The translations under genes and the position numbers were made by a program. Below the pieces are notes generated by a model. It was not told the origin of the DNA. It did not search any database and saw nothing but the letters and a program-made list of their open reading frames with translations. From assembly GCF_004114425.1 (NCBI RefSeq), contig NZ_RDQF01000022.1, forward strand, positions 1 to 64,000: 64,000 bases of DNA, read 5' to 3'. Each line of letters opens with the position of its first letter. Positions within the stretch are counted from its first letter, which is position 1. This DNA comes from Bradyrhizobium vignae. Lineage in GTDB: Bacteria > Pseudomonadota > Alphaproteobacteria > Rhizobiales > Xanthobacteraceae. Positions 17,552 to 27,522 of this stretch are shown piece after piece.

Positions 17552-17581
17552 AATGATTGGATTGCGGACATTCTAATGATT
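17552..17581. promoter_or_regulatory. Candidate LysR operator, direct repeat
   Basis: AATGATT occurs at 17552-17558 and again at 17575-17581, 23 bases apart, about two helical turns. It lies in the only gap between the LysR gene and the MFS gene. Placement and phasing suit a regulator site, but the sequence is not a classic T-N11-A box. Confidence 0.3.
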
Positions 17582-17632
17582 CTGCGGCCGTGCCGCTATC
17601 TGCGTGGCTCGTCTCACCCATCGGAGCCACGC

Positions 17633-18814
17633 ATGCCTCCCGCCGTTCTCGCTCTCACCGCCGGTGCCTTCGGCATCGGCACCACCGAATTCATCATCAT
17701 GGGCCTGTTGCTCCAGGTCGCCGCTGACATGCATGTCTCCGTGCCGGTTGCGGGCCTGCTCATCTCCGGCTATGCGCTCGGCGTGTTCGTGGGGGCGCCA
17801 GTCCTCACCCTCGCGACGCGCAAAATGCCGCGCAAGACGGTGCTGCTGGCGCTGATGGCGATCTTCACGCTGGGCAATTCGGCTTGCGCGCTGGCACCGA
17901 ACTACGAATTGCTGATGGCCGCACGTGTGCTGACCTCGCTCGCCCACGGCACCTTTTTCGGCGTCGGTTCGGTCGTGGCCACCAGCCTCGTTGCCGAGGA
18001 CAAGCGTGCGTCTGCGATAGCGACCATGTTCATCGGTCTCACGGTGGCAACGTTGCTCGGCGTGCCCTTTGGCGCCTGGTTCGGCCTGATGCTCGGCTGG
18101 CGCGCGGCGTTCTGGGCGGTGACTGTCATCGGCGTGATTGCGTTTGCGGTGGTCGCGCTGCTCGTCCCCGGCCATGTCGGCAATGGCGACAAGCCGATCT
18201 CGCTCGCCGAAGAAGTGGCGGGGCTCGGTCGTCCGCAGGTGCTGCTCGGTCTTGCGATGACCGTGTTCGGCTTCGCCGGCCTGTTCGTCGTCTTCACCTA
18301 TATCCAGCCGATCCTGACACGTTTCACCGGCTTCTCGGAGGCCGCGGTCTCGCCGATTCTCTTGGTGTTCGGCGTCGGGCTTGCGATCGGCAACGTCGCC
18401 GGCGGCAGGCTTGCGGATCGCGGCCTCGCACGGGCCTTGACCGGCACGCTCGCCGGGCTTGCGATCGTGCTGCTTGGCCTGGCCGCCGTACTATCGGTCA
18501 AGATCCTTTCCATCGCGCTGATCTTGCTGCTCGGCATCGCCGCCTTCGCGACCGTCGCCCCGCTCCAGCTTCGGGTGCTGGAGGCTGCCGGCCCCAGCGG
18601 TCGCACGCTGGCCTCCAGCCTCAACATCGCCGCGTTCAATCTCGGCAACGCGCTCGGCGCCTGGGCCGGTGGCGTCACCATTGACCGCGGGCTCGGTCTC
18701 TCCACGCTGCCTTTGGTCGCAGCCGGGATCACGGCCATTGGTCTCGTGCTGGCGCTGTGGAGCCTCCGGCTCGACCGTGCGCCGGCCGGCGTCGCAGCGT
18801 CTCCGGCAGAGTAG
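17633..18814 (+). CDS. MFS drug/metabolite exporter, DHA1 type
   Basis: A 393-residue, 12-helix major facilitator protein. GAFGIGTTEFIIMGLL in helix 1 and the LISGYALGVFVGAPVLT helix are typical of the AraJ/YdhP-like DHA1 exporters. ATRKMPRKTVLL is the motif-A loop. I choose the ATG with GGAG six bases upstream instead of an ATG 19 codons earlier. The substrate is not evident; related exporters handle sugars, arabinose-like compounds or drugs. It is probably controlled by the divergent LysR protein. Confidence 0.88.
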   Translation: MPPAVLALTAGAFGIGTTEFIIMGLLLQVAADMHVSVPVAGLLISGYALGVFVGAPVLTLATRKMPRKTVLLALMAIFTLGNSACALAPNYELLMAARVLTSLAHGTFFGVGSVVATSLVAEDKRASAIATMFIGLTVATLLGVPFGAWFGLMLGWRAAFWAVTVIGVIAFAVVALLVPGHVGNGDKPISLAEEVAGLGRPQVLLGLAMTVFGFAGLFVVFTYIQPILTRFTGFSEAAVSPILLVFGVGLAIGNVAGGRLADRGLARALTGTLAGLAIVLLGLAAVLSVKILSIALILLLGIAAFATVAPLQLRVLEAAGPSGRTLASSLNIAAFNLGNALGAWAGGVTIDRGLGLSTLPLVAAGITAIGLVLALWSLRLDRAPAGVAASPAE

Positions 18815-18942
18815 GGCGAAGGCGTGCGGTGCGCTGACGATTGGTCGCATCGGCCCTCACGCCAACGCGCCATGCAGAAACGCGCTGTACAGCGCCGCAT
18901 GTCGTCCGTAACCTCCGCCGCGCAATTGAAGGAGATGCTGGC

Positions 18943-20514
18943 GTGGCGAAGAAGACGGTGACCAAGAAGACCAAGAAGAAAAGTGTCTTGGAGAAAGAAG
19001 TGAAGACCCCGAGCAAGGCGAGCTCCAGCCGCAAGAGCGTGGTCGCGAAGCCGGCCAGGAAGGCGCCTCGGGCGAAGGCCGCCGCACCACGCCGCCCCAA
19101 GGGGGCGCCCTGGCAATGGTCGGCAGTCGAGACCGCCGCCGCGATCCGCTCCGGCGCCATCTCCGCGGTCGAGGCGGTCGAATCCCATCTCGAACGGATG
19201 CGCTCCGTCAATCCGCGGCTGAACGCCGTCGTCGTCGATCTCTCCAAGGAAGCACTTGCCGCGGCCCATGCGGCCGACAAGCAGCGCGCCAGAGGCGGCG
19301 AGCTCGGCCTCCTGCACGGCGTGCCTGTCACCATCAAGGAAAACGTCGACTACCAGGGCCGGCCGAACTTCAACGGCGTGCCCGCCAACAAGAACCTGGT
19401 TGCGCCCTCCGATGCGCCTGTCGTGCGCAACCTGAAGAAGGCCGGCGCGATCGTCATCGGGCTGACCAATACGCCCGAATTCTCCTTTCGCGGCTTTACC
19501 GACAATCCCCTGCACGGGCTGACGCTCAACCCCTGGGATCCCGATATCACCTGCGGCGGCTCCTCGGGCGGCGCGGGTTCGGCAGTCGCGGCGGGCATCG
19601 GCACCATCGCCCATGGCAACGATATCGGTGGCTCGCTGCGCTGGCCGGCGCATTGCAACGGCGTTGCCACCATCAAGCCGACGCAGGGCCGCATCCCCGC
19701 CTTCAACGCCAGCGCAACGGCGGAGCGGCCGATGCTGGCGCATCTAATGTCGGCGCAGGGGCCGCTCGCACGCCACGTCGCCGACGTTCGCCTTGCGCTG
19801 GAGGTGATGAGCCAGCGCGATCCGCGCGATCCCTGGTGGGTGCCGGCACCACTGGTCGGCGAGAAGCCGAAGGGACCGATCAAGGTCGCGCTGGCAAAGA
19901 TCCCAGAGGACATGGACGTCGATCCGTCTGTCGCCGCGGCGCTGCGCCAGGCCGCGGACCATCTTGAACGGTCCGGCTATCGCGTCAGCGAGGTCGAGGT
20001 GCCAGACATCAACGGTGTCTGGCAGACCTGGTGCGACATCATCACCAACGAGACCGTGGTGATGCAGGAAGCCTCCATGCTGAAGGTCGCGTCCGAAGAT
20101 TTTCACAAGGCCTGGGGCGGCATGAAAGCCAAGGCCAACGTGCTCGATCTGCCGGCCTGGATGCGCGCCACTGCCGCGCGCAACGGCCACGTCCGCGCCT
20201 GGCAATTGTTCTTCGAGGACTATCCGGTGGTGCTGGCGCCGACCACGGTGAAGCCGACGCCGGGCCCGCGCGAGGATGCCGTCAGCGCCGAGCGCGTGCG
20301 CGAGATCTTCTGGGGCGAGATCCGCTTCATCTCCGCCATCAACGTGCTGGGTCTGCCCGGCGCAGTGGTGCCGGTGGCGCTCCACGAGGGCAAGCCGATC
20401 GGTGTGCAGCTGATTGCAGGGCGCTATCGCGAGGATCTCGCACTCGATGCCGCGGCCGCGATCGAGAAGCGCGTCGGCGTGCTGGCACATCGGCTGTGGG
20501 AGACGATGGCGTAA
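18943..20514 (+). CDS. Amidase with Lys/Ala-rich N-terminal tail
   Basis: A 523-residue amidase-signature enzyme that hydrolyses an amide bond. The Ser-cisSer-Lys triad is visible: Lys in VTIKENVD, the cis-Ser in GGSSGGAGSA and the nucleophile Ser in NDIGGSLRWPA. GTG at 18943 is preceded by AAGGAG eight bases upstream and gives this start. Residues 1 to about 60 are rich in Lys, Ala, Ser and Pro (AKKTVTKKTKKK, then KPARKAPRAKAAAP), like a histone H1 tail, and are not part of the usual fold. The substrate cannot be named. The tail could bind nucleic acid or a polyanion. Confidence 0.88.
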   Translation: MAKKTVTKKTKKKSVLEKEVKTPSKASSSRKSVVAKPARKAPRAKAAAPRRPKGAPWQWSAVETAAAIRSGAISAVEAVESHLERMRSVNPRLNAVVVDLSKEALAAAHAADKQRARGGELGLLHGVPVTIKENVDYQGRPNFNGVPANKNLVAPSDAPVVRNLKKAGAIVIGLTNTPEFSFRGFTDNPLHGLTLNPWDPDITCGGSSGGAGSAVAAGIGTIAHGNDIGGSLRWPAHCNGVATIKPTQGRIPAFNASATAERPMLAHLMSAQGPLARHVADVRLALEVMSQRDPRDPWWVPAPLVGEKPKGPIKVALAKIPEDMDVDPSVAAALRQAADHLERSGYRVSEVEVPDINGVWQTWCDIITNETVVMQEASMLKVASEDFHKAWGGMKAKANVLDLPAWMRATAARNGHVRAWQLFFEDYPVVLAPTTVKPTPGPREDAVSAERVREIFWGEIRFISAINVLGLPGAVVPVALHEGKPIGVQLIAGRYREDLALDAAAAIEKRVGVLAHRLWETMA

Positions 20515-20956
20515 GCCTAAGCAAGCGCCGCCGCGTTGGAGATGCATTCCCCTTTCCCGCGGTGTGCGCTGTTGAGCACCGACTGTCTGTCCAGGGTCAT
20601 GGCCGGGCTTGTCCCGGCCAACCACGCCTTTCCATGCAGCACAAAGACATGGATGCCCGGGACAAGCCAGGGCATGACGACCTCCGCCAAATGTGCAAAT
20701 GCGATAACCCTGCCCATGGGGGAGGGGAGCTCGGCCGCGCAGGGCGAGACGACACCGCGCGAGACACGGCAAGGTCAGTTAATTGAATTTAACCGGATTT
20801 CCGGCCAATTCGCGAGCAAGCATTAGGGTTACTTCCTCGATCTCTAGGCGAATTATTGTCCGCTTTACCACCCGCCTCTAACAGAGGGACGGCGGATAAC
20901 GCACACGCCTCATTGTAGGCCAATAAGTGCGGCCCGCTCCACGCGGAGGTGGCACG
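20515..20956. other. Intergenic region upstream of metY
   Basis: About 440 bases holding a palindromic repeat at 20596-20678, then an AT-rich patch at 20779-20800 with TTAA-N6-TTAA. The metY ribosome site GGAGGT is at 20945-20950. No SAM riboswitch could be recognised, although one would be a common control for this gene. Confidence 0.5.
20596..20678. repeat. Palindromic intergenic repeat
   Basis: GTCATGGCCGGGCTTGTCC opens the element and GGGACAAGCCAGGGCATGAC closes it in inverted form. The same core (GGGCTTGTCCCGGGCAT) recurs at 37159-37189. Confidence 0.7.
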
Positions 20957-22258
20957 ATGCGCAACGAGACGATCGCTATTCACGCCGGCTACGAGCCCGA
21001 AGCCACGACGCACGCCGTGGCCGTGCCGATCTACCAGACCGCGGCATACGCCTTCGACAGTGCCGATCACGGCGCGGCCCTGTTCAATCTCGAGACTGAG
21101 GGCTTTCGCTACAGCCGCATCGCCAATCCGACCAGCGCGGTGCTGGAGAAGCGCATCGCCCAACTCGAAGGCGGCGTCGGCGCGCTTGCGGTCGCGACCG
21201 GGCAGGCTGCGCTGCATTTTGCCTTCGTCAACGTCGCCGATCACGGCGGCAACATTGTTTCAGTGCCGCAGCTCTACGGCACCACGCACACGCTGCTCTC
21301 GCACATCCTGCCGCGCCAGGGCATTACCGGCCGTTTCGCCGAGAGCGACAAGCCGGAGGCGATCGAGAAGCTGATCGACGAAAACACCCGGGCCGTGTTC
21401 GCGGAGACCATCGGCAATCCCGCCGGCAATGTCTGCGACATCGAGGCGCTGGCGAAGATCGCCCACGCGCATGGCGTGCCGCTGATCGTCGACAACACCG
21501 TCGCAACCCCGATCCTGCTCAAGCCGTTCGACTACGGCGCCGACATCGCCGTGCATTCGCTGACCAAGTTCCTGGGCGGTCACGGCACCACGCTCGGCGG
21601 CGCCATCGTCGATTCCGGAAACTTCCCGTGGGCGAAATACGCCAATCGTTTTCCGGCCTACAACAAGCCCGACGCGTCCTATCACGGCCTCGTCTATGCC
21701 GAGCGGTTCGGCCGCACCGCCTATATCGAGCGCGCGCGCAGCGTCTACCAGCGCACCATGGGTTCGGTGTTGTCGCCGTTCAACGCCTTCCTGCTGCTCC
21801 AGGGTATCGAGACTGTCGCGCTGCGCATGGAGCGCCATGTCGAGAACGCCCGCAAGGTCGCCGAATTTTTGCGCGACGACCCGCGCGTGGCCTGGGTCAA
21901 TTACACCGGCTTCCCGGACAGCCCCTATTATCCGCTGGTGCAGAAGTACTTGAATGGCAACGCCTCATCGCTGTTCACCTTCGGCATCAAAGGCGGCATG
22001 GAGGCCGGCAAGACCTTCTACGATGCGCTGAAGCTGATTACGCGGCTCGTCAATATCGGCGATGCCAAGTCGCTCGCCTGCCATCCGGCTTCGACCACGC
22101 ACCGGCAGATGTCGGCGGAGCAGCAGCGCGTTGCCGGCGTGCTGCCGGAGACCATCCGTCTGTCGATCGGTATCGAGCATGTCTCTGACATCATCGAGGA
22201 CGTCGACCAGGCGCTGGAAAAAGCCTGCCCATCGGCGCGCCTCGAGGCCGCGGAGTAG
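20957..22258 (+). CDS. metY: O-acetylhomoserine (thiol)-lyase
   Basis: A 433-residue PLP enzyme of the Cys/Met metabolism family. It forms homocysteine from O-acyl-homoserine and sulfide in methionine synthesis. The PLP Lys is in HSLTKFLGGHG at about residue 204, with the preceding DNTVATP loop and N-terminal YQTAAYAFDSADHGAALFN typical of OAH sulfhydrylases. GGAGGT six bases before the ATG decides the start over an in-frame ATG ten codons earlier. It is followed by metA after 12 bases, so acyl-homoserine supply and use are coupled in one operon. Confidence 0.93.
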   Translation: MRNETIAIHAGYEPEATTHAVAVPIYQTAAYAFDSADHGAALFNLETEGFRYSRIANPTSAVLEKRIAQLEGGVGALAVATGQAALHFAFVNVADHGGNIVSVPQLYGTTHTLLSHILPRQGITGRFAESDKPEAIEKLIDENTRAVFAETIGNPAGNVCDIEALAKIAHAHGVPLIVDNTVATPILLKPFDYGADIAVHSLTKFLGGHGTTLGGAIVDSGNFPWAKYANRFPAYNKPDASYHGLVYAERFGRTAYIERARSVYQRTMGSVLSPFNAFLLLQGIETVALRMERHVENARKVAEFLRDDPRVAWVNYTGFPDSPYYPLVQKYLNGNASSLFTFGIKGGMEAGKTFYDALKLITRLVNIGDAKSLACHPASTTHRQMSAEQQRVAGVLPETIRLSIGIEHVSDIIEDVDQALEKACPSARLEAAE

Positions 22259-22270
22259 GCGCCGCCGCCC

Positions 22271-23269
22271 ATGACGATCTTGATCGATAGCGATCAATTC
22301 ATTGCGGGCCCGGCGCTGGTGCCCGCCGCGCACCATCTCGCGCGCGAAGCCGGCACCGAACTCACCATCGGTCTCGTCAACAACATGCCGGATGCGGCAC
22401 TGAAGGCGACCGAGCGGCAGTTCATGAAGCTGCTCCAGGCCGCAGCAGGTGCGCGCCGTATCCGCTTCCACTGCTTCTCGCTTCCCAGCGTGAAGCGCTC
22501 GCCCGAAGCGAGGTGGCATGTCGAGAGCGAGTATTCCGACCTATCCGATCTCGAGCGTGGAAAACTCGATGGGCTGATCGTGACCGGCGCCGAGCCGATC
22601 GCGCCCGAGCTCGACCAGGAGCCATACTGGCGCGACCTCACGAGCCTGATCGACTGGGCCAAGACCAACACGCGATCGACGATCTGGTCGTGCCTTGCCG
22701 CGCATGCCGCGGTGCTGCATCTCGACGGCATTGAGCGGCGGCGGCTGCCGGCCAAATGCCACGGCATTTTCGATTGCGACGTCGTGATGAGCGATTCGCT
22801 GACCCATGCGGCGCCTTCGCCGCTCAAGGTCTCGCATTCACGTCTGAACGAAATCGCCGAGAGCGATCTCGCTGAGGCCGGCTATCAGGTGCTGACACGC
22901 TCGGCCGAAGCCGGCGTCGACGTCTTCGTTCGTCAATATGCCAGCCGCTTCGTGTTCTTCCAGGGCCACCCGGAGTATGACGCGCTGTCGCTCCAGCGCG
23001 AATATCTGCGCGACATCGGCCGCTATCTCGCGCGGGAGCGCGACAACTATCCGCGCCTGCCGGTGAGTTACTTTGACGCAGCGACCGAAGAGAAGCTGGC
23101 TCGGTTCGAGAAGAAGGCGACACACGAGCGCCATCCGGCGCTCACCAACGAGCTGCCTGGGCTGAGCTTGCGCGCCGATATCGACGCCGGCAACGCCGCG
23201 GCGGTGCTCTTCCGCAACTGGTTGCGCTATCTCGGCGCGGACGCCGATGCGGCGGTGGCGGCGCGCTAG
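22271..23269 (+). CDS. metA: Homoserine O-acyltransferase, MetA family
   Basis: A 332-residue member of the glutamine-amidotransferase-like MetA family, which acylates homoserine with acetyl- or succinyl-CoA. The catalytic Cys is in WSCLAAHAA (residue 141), His in FQGHPEYD (233), and Glu follows two residues later. Length and the LTIGLVNNMPDAALKATERQF opening match the family. Acyl donor specificity in this family varies, and pairing with a MetY-type sulfhydrylase suggests acetyl, but I cannot settle this by eye. It shares an operon with metY. Confidence 0.88.
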   Translation: MTILIDSDQFIAGPALVPAAHHLAREAGTELTIGLVNNMPDAALKATERQFMKLLQAAAGARRIRFHCFSLPSVKRSPEARWHVESEYSDLSDLERGKLDGLIVTGAEPIAPELDQEPYWRDLTSLIDWAKTNTRSTIWSCLAAHAAVLHLDGIERRRLPAKCHGIFDCDVVMSDSLTHAAPSPLKVSHSRLNEIAESDLAEAGYQVLTRSAEAGVDVFVRQYASRFVFFQGHPEYDALSLQREYLRDIGRYLARERDNYPRLPVSYFDAATEEKLARFEKKATHERHPALTNELPGLSLRADIDAGNAAAVLFRNWLRYLGADADAAVAAR

Positions 23270-23375
23270 CCGAAGCGGTCTTGATTCCGCGTTAGGATTA
23301 CCCGTGCGTTAGGCTTGCCTCAACCTGCGCACGAATGTTTCAGTAGAGAAACAGGACACCACGGGAAACGCAAGC

Positions 23376-24119
23376 GTGTGGTCGGCACTCCAGGGACGCG
23401 TGAACAATCGGCTGGCCCGGCATTTTCGGGCCGCGCCGCACCGGCTGCCCGTGCATGTGCCGATGGTGAGCTTCACCTTCGACGATGCCCCCGACAGCGC
23501 CGCAGGCGAGGGCGCCGAGCTTTTGGAGCAGCATGGCGGCCGCGGCACCTATTACCTCGCCGGCAGTCTGATCGATCGCCCCTCGGATCATTGGCATGGC
23601 CTGTCGAATGACGCGATCGTGCGGCTTCACCGCGTTGGACACGAGATTGCCTGCCACACCTTCTCGCATCAGAGCTCGGCCACTCTCGGCGAAGCCGCGA
23701 TGGCTCGCGAGATCGAGCGGAACCGCAGTCATTTCCGCGGCATCGATGCTTCGATCACGCTGGAGAACTTCGCCTATCCCTATGGGATCGCCTCGGTCTG
23801 GCGCAAGCCGCAACTCGCAAAAGCCTTTCGCTCCGCGCGTGGCATCCTTCCCGGCGTCAACAGCGGCGTCATCGATCTCCAGTTCCTGCGCGCCTCGCCT
23901 TTGGTCGATTGCGAGATCGACAAGGCGGGCATCGATCGCTATTTCGACGAGGCAGTCGCAAGCGGCGGCTGGCTGATCTTGTACGGCCACGACGTCACCA
24001 CTAGGCCGAGCCCCTATGGCTGCACGCCACATTTGATGCGTCATGCGCTGGAGGCCGCCGGCAAGCGCAACATGCCGATCGTGACCGTCGCAGAAGCGCT
24101 GCGACGGATCGGGGCGTAG
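23376..24119 (+). CDS. Polysaccharide deacetylase family protein
   Basis: A 247-residue NodB-homology protein. SFTFDDAP holds the motif-1 Asp pair and GHEIACHTFSHQ holds the metal-binding His pair. ILYGHDV near the C-terminus matches the last motif. Proteins of this group deacetylate N-acetylglucosamine polymers or act on other C-N bonds. It has no signal peptide, unlike many peptidoglycan deacetylases, so a cytoplasmic or non-sugar substrate is possible. The start is GTG with a weak GGGA upstream. Confidence 0.85.
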   Translation: MWSALQGRVNNRLARHFRAAPHRLPVHVPMVSFTFDDAPDSAAGEGAELLEQHGGRGTYYLAGSLIDRPSDHWHGLSNDAIVRLHRVGHEIACHTFSHQSSATLGEAAMAREIERNRSHFRGIDASITLENFAYPYGIASVWRKPQLAKAFRSARGILPGVNSGVIDLQFLRASPLVDCEIDKAGIDRYFDEAVASGGWLILYGHDVTTRPSPYGCTPHLMRHALEAAGKRNMPIVTVAEALRRIGA

Positions 24120-24128
24120 CGTCTTTTT

Positions 24129-24284
24129 CCCTTCTCCCCCTTTGCGGGAGAAGGTGGCGCGAAGCGCCGGATGAGGGGTATGCCTCCGCAAAATCGAATT
24201 CGTGGATGGAGACCCCTCCCCCGTCTCGCCACTATGCGGCGAGCCACCCTCTCCCCGCAAGGCCGCAGGGGGAGAGGGGAAGGG
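24129..24284. repeat. Intergenic repeat with paired CTCTCCCC-type ends
   Basis: The left end CCCTTCTCCCCCTTTGCGGG and the right end CCGCAGGGGGAGAGGGGAAG are inverted copies, with internal GGCGCGAAGCGCCGGATGAG. This composition is seen in many intergenic repeats of Bradyrhizobium and its relatives. Confidence 0.65.
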
Positions 24285-24372
24285 GCGCACTCGCCCCGCA
24301 AACGGTCTTGCCACGCCGACGCCAGCATGCGACTGGCCTTGTGACGAATCTCACGGCCTGATCTGCTCCGCC

Positions 24373-26238
24373 ATGTCCGCTCCCTCCACCGCTCCGCTGC
24401 CTGCGCCGGCCAATGGGCGCGATGCGCTGTCGGTGCTGCATTCGGTGTTCGGCCTGCCGGGTTTCCGCGGCGCGCAGGGCGAGATCATCCAGCACGTCAC
24501 GGACGGCGGCAACTGCCTGGTTTTGATGCCGACCGGCGGTGGCAAGTCGCTGTGCTACCAGCTTCCGTCCTTGCTGCGTGAAGGCTGCGGCATCGTGGTG
24601 TCGCCCTTGATCGCCCTGATGCGCGACCAGGTCGCCGGCCTGATCGAGGCCGGCGTCAACGCCGCCGCGCTGAACTCGTCGCTGACGCCGCAGGAGGCGT
24701 CCGACATCGAGCGGCGCCTGCTCGCGGGCGACCTCGACCTGCTCTATGTCGCGCCGGAACGCCTGGTGACGCCCCGCTGCCTGTCGCTGCTGGCGCAGGC
24801 GAAGGTGGCGCTGTTTGCGATCGACGAGGCGCATTGCGTCTCGCAATGGGGCCATGATTTCCGGCCCGAATATGTCGGCCTTTCCATCATCGCCGAGCGC
24901 TTTCCCGACGTGCCGCGCATCGCGTTGACCGCGACCGCCGACGAGCTGACCCGCAAGGAGATCGTCGCGCGGCTTCAGCTCTCGGACGCGCCGCAATTCG
25001 TCTCGAGCTTCGACCGGCCCAACATCCGCTACGAGATCGTCGACAAGCGCAATTCGGTATCGCAGCTGAAGGAATTCATCCGCGAGCGCCACATGGGCGA
25101 TGCCGGCGTGGTCTATTGCCTCTCGCGCAACCGGGTCGAGGAGGTCGCTGCCGCGCTTCAGGACGCCGGTATTGCGGCGCTGCCCTATCACGCCGGGCTC
25201 GATGGGTCGTTGCGCTCGCGCAACCAGGACCGCTTTCTCAACGAGGACGGCATCGTCATCGTCGCGACCGTCGCGTTCGGCATGGGCATCGACAAGCCCG
25301 ACGTGCGCTTCGTCGCCCATCTGGATCTGCCCAAGAGCATCGAGGCCTATTACCAGGAGACGGGGCGCGCCGGCCGTGACGGCAAGCCATCGACGGCCTG
25401 GATGGCCTACGGGCTGTCGGACATCGTGCAGCAGCGTCGCATGATCGACGAGTCCAACGCCTCCGACGAGTTCAAGCGGGTCTCGATCGGCAAGCTCGAT
25501 GCACTGGTCGGTCTTGCCGAAACGCCGCACTGCCGCCGACGGCGGCTGCTCGCCTATTTCGGCGAGATCGTGATGGGCGAGAGCTGCGGAAATTGCGACA
25601 ATTGCCTGACGGCGCCCAAGATGCGCGACGGCAAGGTGCTGGCGCAGAAGCTGCTGTCCTGCGTCTACCGCACCGGACAGCGCTTTGGTGCGATGCATTT
25701 GATCGACGTGCTGATGGGGCGCCTGACCGAGAAGGTGACGCAGTTCGGTCACGACAAGCTGTCGGTGTTCGGCATCGGCCGCGAGCTCAACGAAAAGCAA
25801 TGGCGCACGGTGCTGCGGCAATTGGTGGCGATGGGACATCTGCGAAGCGACAGCGAAGCTTACGGCGCGCTCAAGCTGACGGAGTCCTCGCGCGGCGTGC
25901 TGCGCGGCGAAACGGACGTGTGGCTGCGCGAGGAGGCGCCGGGCACCCGCATCCGGTCGAGCCGCGCCAAGTCCCGTCGCGGCGATCTCGCGCCCGCGGC
26001 CAGCGCGCCGCAAGGCGACGTCGATCCCGAGCTGCGCGCGCGCCTGCGTGCCTGGCGTTCTGAGGTCGCGCGCCAGCGCGGCGTGCCGGCCTACGTCGTA
26101 CTCCACGATGCCACCATCGACGGCATCGTCCGGGCCTGGCCGACCACGCTGGACGAGCTGCGCAACGTGCCGGGCATCGGCGACAAGAAGCTCGAGCATT
26201 ACGGCGACGAGCTGCTGCAGATCGTCAGGACGAGGTAG
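24373..26238 (+). CDS. recQ: ATP-dependent DNA helicase RecQ
   Basis: A 621-residue 3'-5' helicase for recombination and fork repair. Walker A is [14 protein letters not shown], the DExH box is [18 protein letters not shown], and motif VI is [11 protein letters not shown]. The zinc-binding RQC region shows [12 protein letters not shown], then SCGNCDNC. An HRDC domain occupies about residues 545-621 and ends in [17 protein letters not shown] start at the ATG giving [12 protein letters not shown] rather than the longer frame, which would run through the upstream repeat. Confidence 0.95.
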   Translation: MSAPSTAPLPAPANGRDALSVLHSVFGLPGFRGAQGEIIQHVTDGGNCLVLMPTGGGKSLCYQLPSLLREGCGIVVSPLIALMRDQVAGLIEAGVNAAALNSSLTPQEASDIERRLLAGDLDLLYVAPERLVTPRCLSLLAQAKVALFAIDEAHCVSQWGHDFRPEYVGLSIIAERFPDVPRIALTATADELTRKEIVARLQLSDAPQFVSSFDRPNIRYEIVDKRNSVSQLKEFIRERHMGDAGVVYCLSRNRVEEVAAALQDAGIAALPYHAGLDGSLRSRNQDRFLNEDGIVIVATVAFGMGIDKPDVRFVAHLDLPKSIEAYYQETGRAGRDGKPSTAWMAYGLSDIVQQRRMIDESNASDEFKRVSIGKLDALVGLAETPHCRRRRLLAYFGEIVMGESCGNCDNCLTAPKMRDGKVLAQKLLSCVYRTGQRFGAMHLIDVLMGRLTEKVTQFGHDKLSVFGIGRELNEKQWRTVLRQLVAMGHLRSDSEAYGALKLTESSRGVLRGETDVWLREEAPGTRIRSSRAKSRRGDLAPAASAPQGDVDPELRARLRAWRSEVARQRGVPAYVVLHDATIDGIVRAWPTTLDELRNVPGIGDKKLEHYGDELLQIVRTR

Positions 26239-26251
26239 CCGCCAACTCAAT

Positions 26252-26429
26252 TGTCATCCCGGACAAGCGCGCCAAAGCGCGCAGATCCGGGATCCGTAAC
26301 CACAGGCCGATGTGGCTGGGGCAAGCTGCCAAGCACGAGTCTTCGCCAAACGCGGTCATGTGGTCGCGACGAGCGCAGGCGCTCGCGCGGGGGTCCCGGG
26401 TCTGCGCTGACGCTTGCCGGGGACGACAG
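26252..26429. repeat. Intergenic repeat with GTCATCCCGG/CCGGGGACGAC ends
   Basis: It begins GTCATCCCGGACAAGCGCGC and ends TTGCCGGGGACGACAG, with GATCCGGGATCCG inside. It lies between the recQ stop and the convergent acdS stop, and may act as a bidirectional transcript end. Confidence 0.6.
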
Positions 26430-26459
26430 CAGTTAATGAGGCGCGAGAGCCAGCTTCAC

Positions 26460-27476
26460 TCACCCGTTACGGAACGCATACGCATATCCGTTCAGCGCCG
26501 GCGCGCCGCCGAGATGGGCGTAGAGAATCTTCGCGCCCTTCTCGAAATAGCCCTTCTTCGCAAGATCGATCAGGCCTTGCATCGACTTGCCCTCGTAGAC
26601 GGGGTCGGTGATCATGCCTTCGAGACGCGCGGTGAGACGGATCGCCTCCTTGGTCTCTTCCGACGGCACGCCGTAGGCCGGATAGGCGTAGTCCTCGATC
26701 AGCACGACATCGTCGGCGACGAGCTCCTTGCCGAGCTCGACCAGCTTGGCGGTGTTCTGCGCGATCTCGAGCACCTGCGCCTTGGTCTGCGCGGGCGTGA
26801 AGGACGCATCGATGCCGATTACCTTGCGGGCGCGGCCGTCGGCGGCGAAGCCGACCAGCATGCCCGCATGGGTCGAGCCGGTGACGGTGCAGACCACGAT
26901 ATAGTCGAACTTGAAGCCGAGCTCTTTCTCCTGCTTGCGCACCTCCTCGGCGAAGCCGACATAGCCGAGCCCGCCGAACTTGTGCACGGAGGCGCCGGCC
27001 GGAATGGCGTAAGGCTTGCCGCCAGCGGCCTTCACCTCCTCGATCGCCTGCTCCCAGCTCTTGCGGATGCCGATGTCGAAGCCGTCATCGACCAGGCGCA
27101 CGTCGGCGCCCATGATGCGCGAGAGCATGATGTTGCCGACGCGGTCGTACACTGCGTCCTCGTGCGGCACCCAGGCTTCCTGCACCAGGCGGCACTTCAT
27201 GCCGAGCTTGGCGGCGACGGCGGCGATCATGCGGGTGTGGTTGGACTGCACGCCGCCGATCGACACCAGCGTGTCGGCGTTGGAGGCGATCGCGTCGGGG
27301 ACGATGTATTCGAGCTTGCGCAGCTTGTTGCCGCCATAGGCGAGGCCGGAATTGCAGTCCTCGCGCTTGGCATAGACCTCGACGTGGCCGCCGAGATGTT
27401 TTGACAGCCGCTCCAGCTTCTCGATGGGCGTCGGACCGAAGGTCAGCGGATAGCGCGCGAATTTTTCCAGGTTCAT
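26460..27476 (-). CDS. acdS: 1-aminocyclopropane-1-carboxylate deaminase
   Basis: A 338-residue PLP enzyme that splits ACC, the plant ethylene precursor, into 2-oxobutyrate and ammonia. Residue numbering matches the best-studied ACC deaminase: Lys51 (GGNKLRK), Ser78 (GVQSNH), Tyr268, Tyr294-Glu295 (DPVYEGK) and Leu322 (HLGGAP). Glu295 and Leu322 separate true ACC deaminases from D-cysteine desulfhydrases. It is divergent from an Lrp-type gene, as in other rhizobia. In plant-associated bacteria it lowers ethylene and aids nodulation or root growth. Confidence 0.97.
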   Translation of the reverse strand: MNLEKFARYPLTFGPTPIEKLERLSKHLGGHVEVYAKREDCNSGLAYGGNKLRKLEYIVPDAIASNADTLVSIGGVQSNHTRMIAAVAAKLGMKCRLVQEAWVPHEDAVYDRVGNIMLSRIMGADVRLVDDGFDIGIRKSWEQAIEEVKAAGGKPYAIPAGASVHKFGGLGYVGFAEEVRKQEKELGFKFDYIVVCTVTGSTHAGMLVGFAADGRARKVIGIDASFTPAQTKAQVLEIAQNTAKLVELGKELVADDVVLIEDYAYPAYGVPSEETKEAIRLTARLEGMITDPVYEGKSMQGLIDLAKKGYFEKGAKILYAHLGGAPALNGYAYAFRNG

Positions 27477-27522
27477 GGATCATCCCCGTTGGCGTTGGTG
27501 TCTGCAACGTGGCTAGCATTGC

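Noticed and set aside
20779-20792. CtrA-like site TTAA-N6-TTAA
   Set aside because: The usual spacing is seven bases, and metY is not an expected cell-cycle target. A single AT-rich match is weak.
20779-20956. SAM-II type riboswitch upstream of metY
   Set aside because: ATTTAACCG at 20787-20795 recalls one strand of known SAM-II elements, but the conserved 3' strand with GCTAAA and the pseudoknot partner were not found before the ribosome site.
24232-26250. 672-residue minus-strand frame opposite recQ
   Set aside because: It is the complement of recQ in a GC-rich gene, with no motif. Similar long antisense frames lie opposite secA, phaA and amidase genes.
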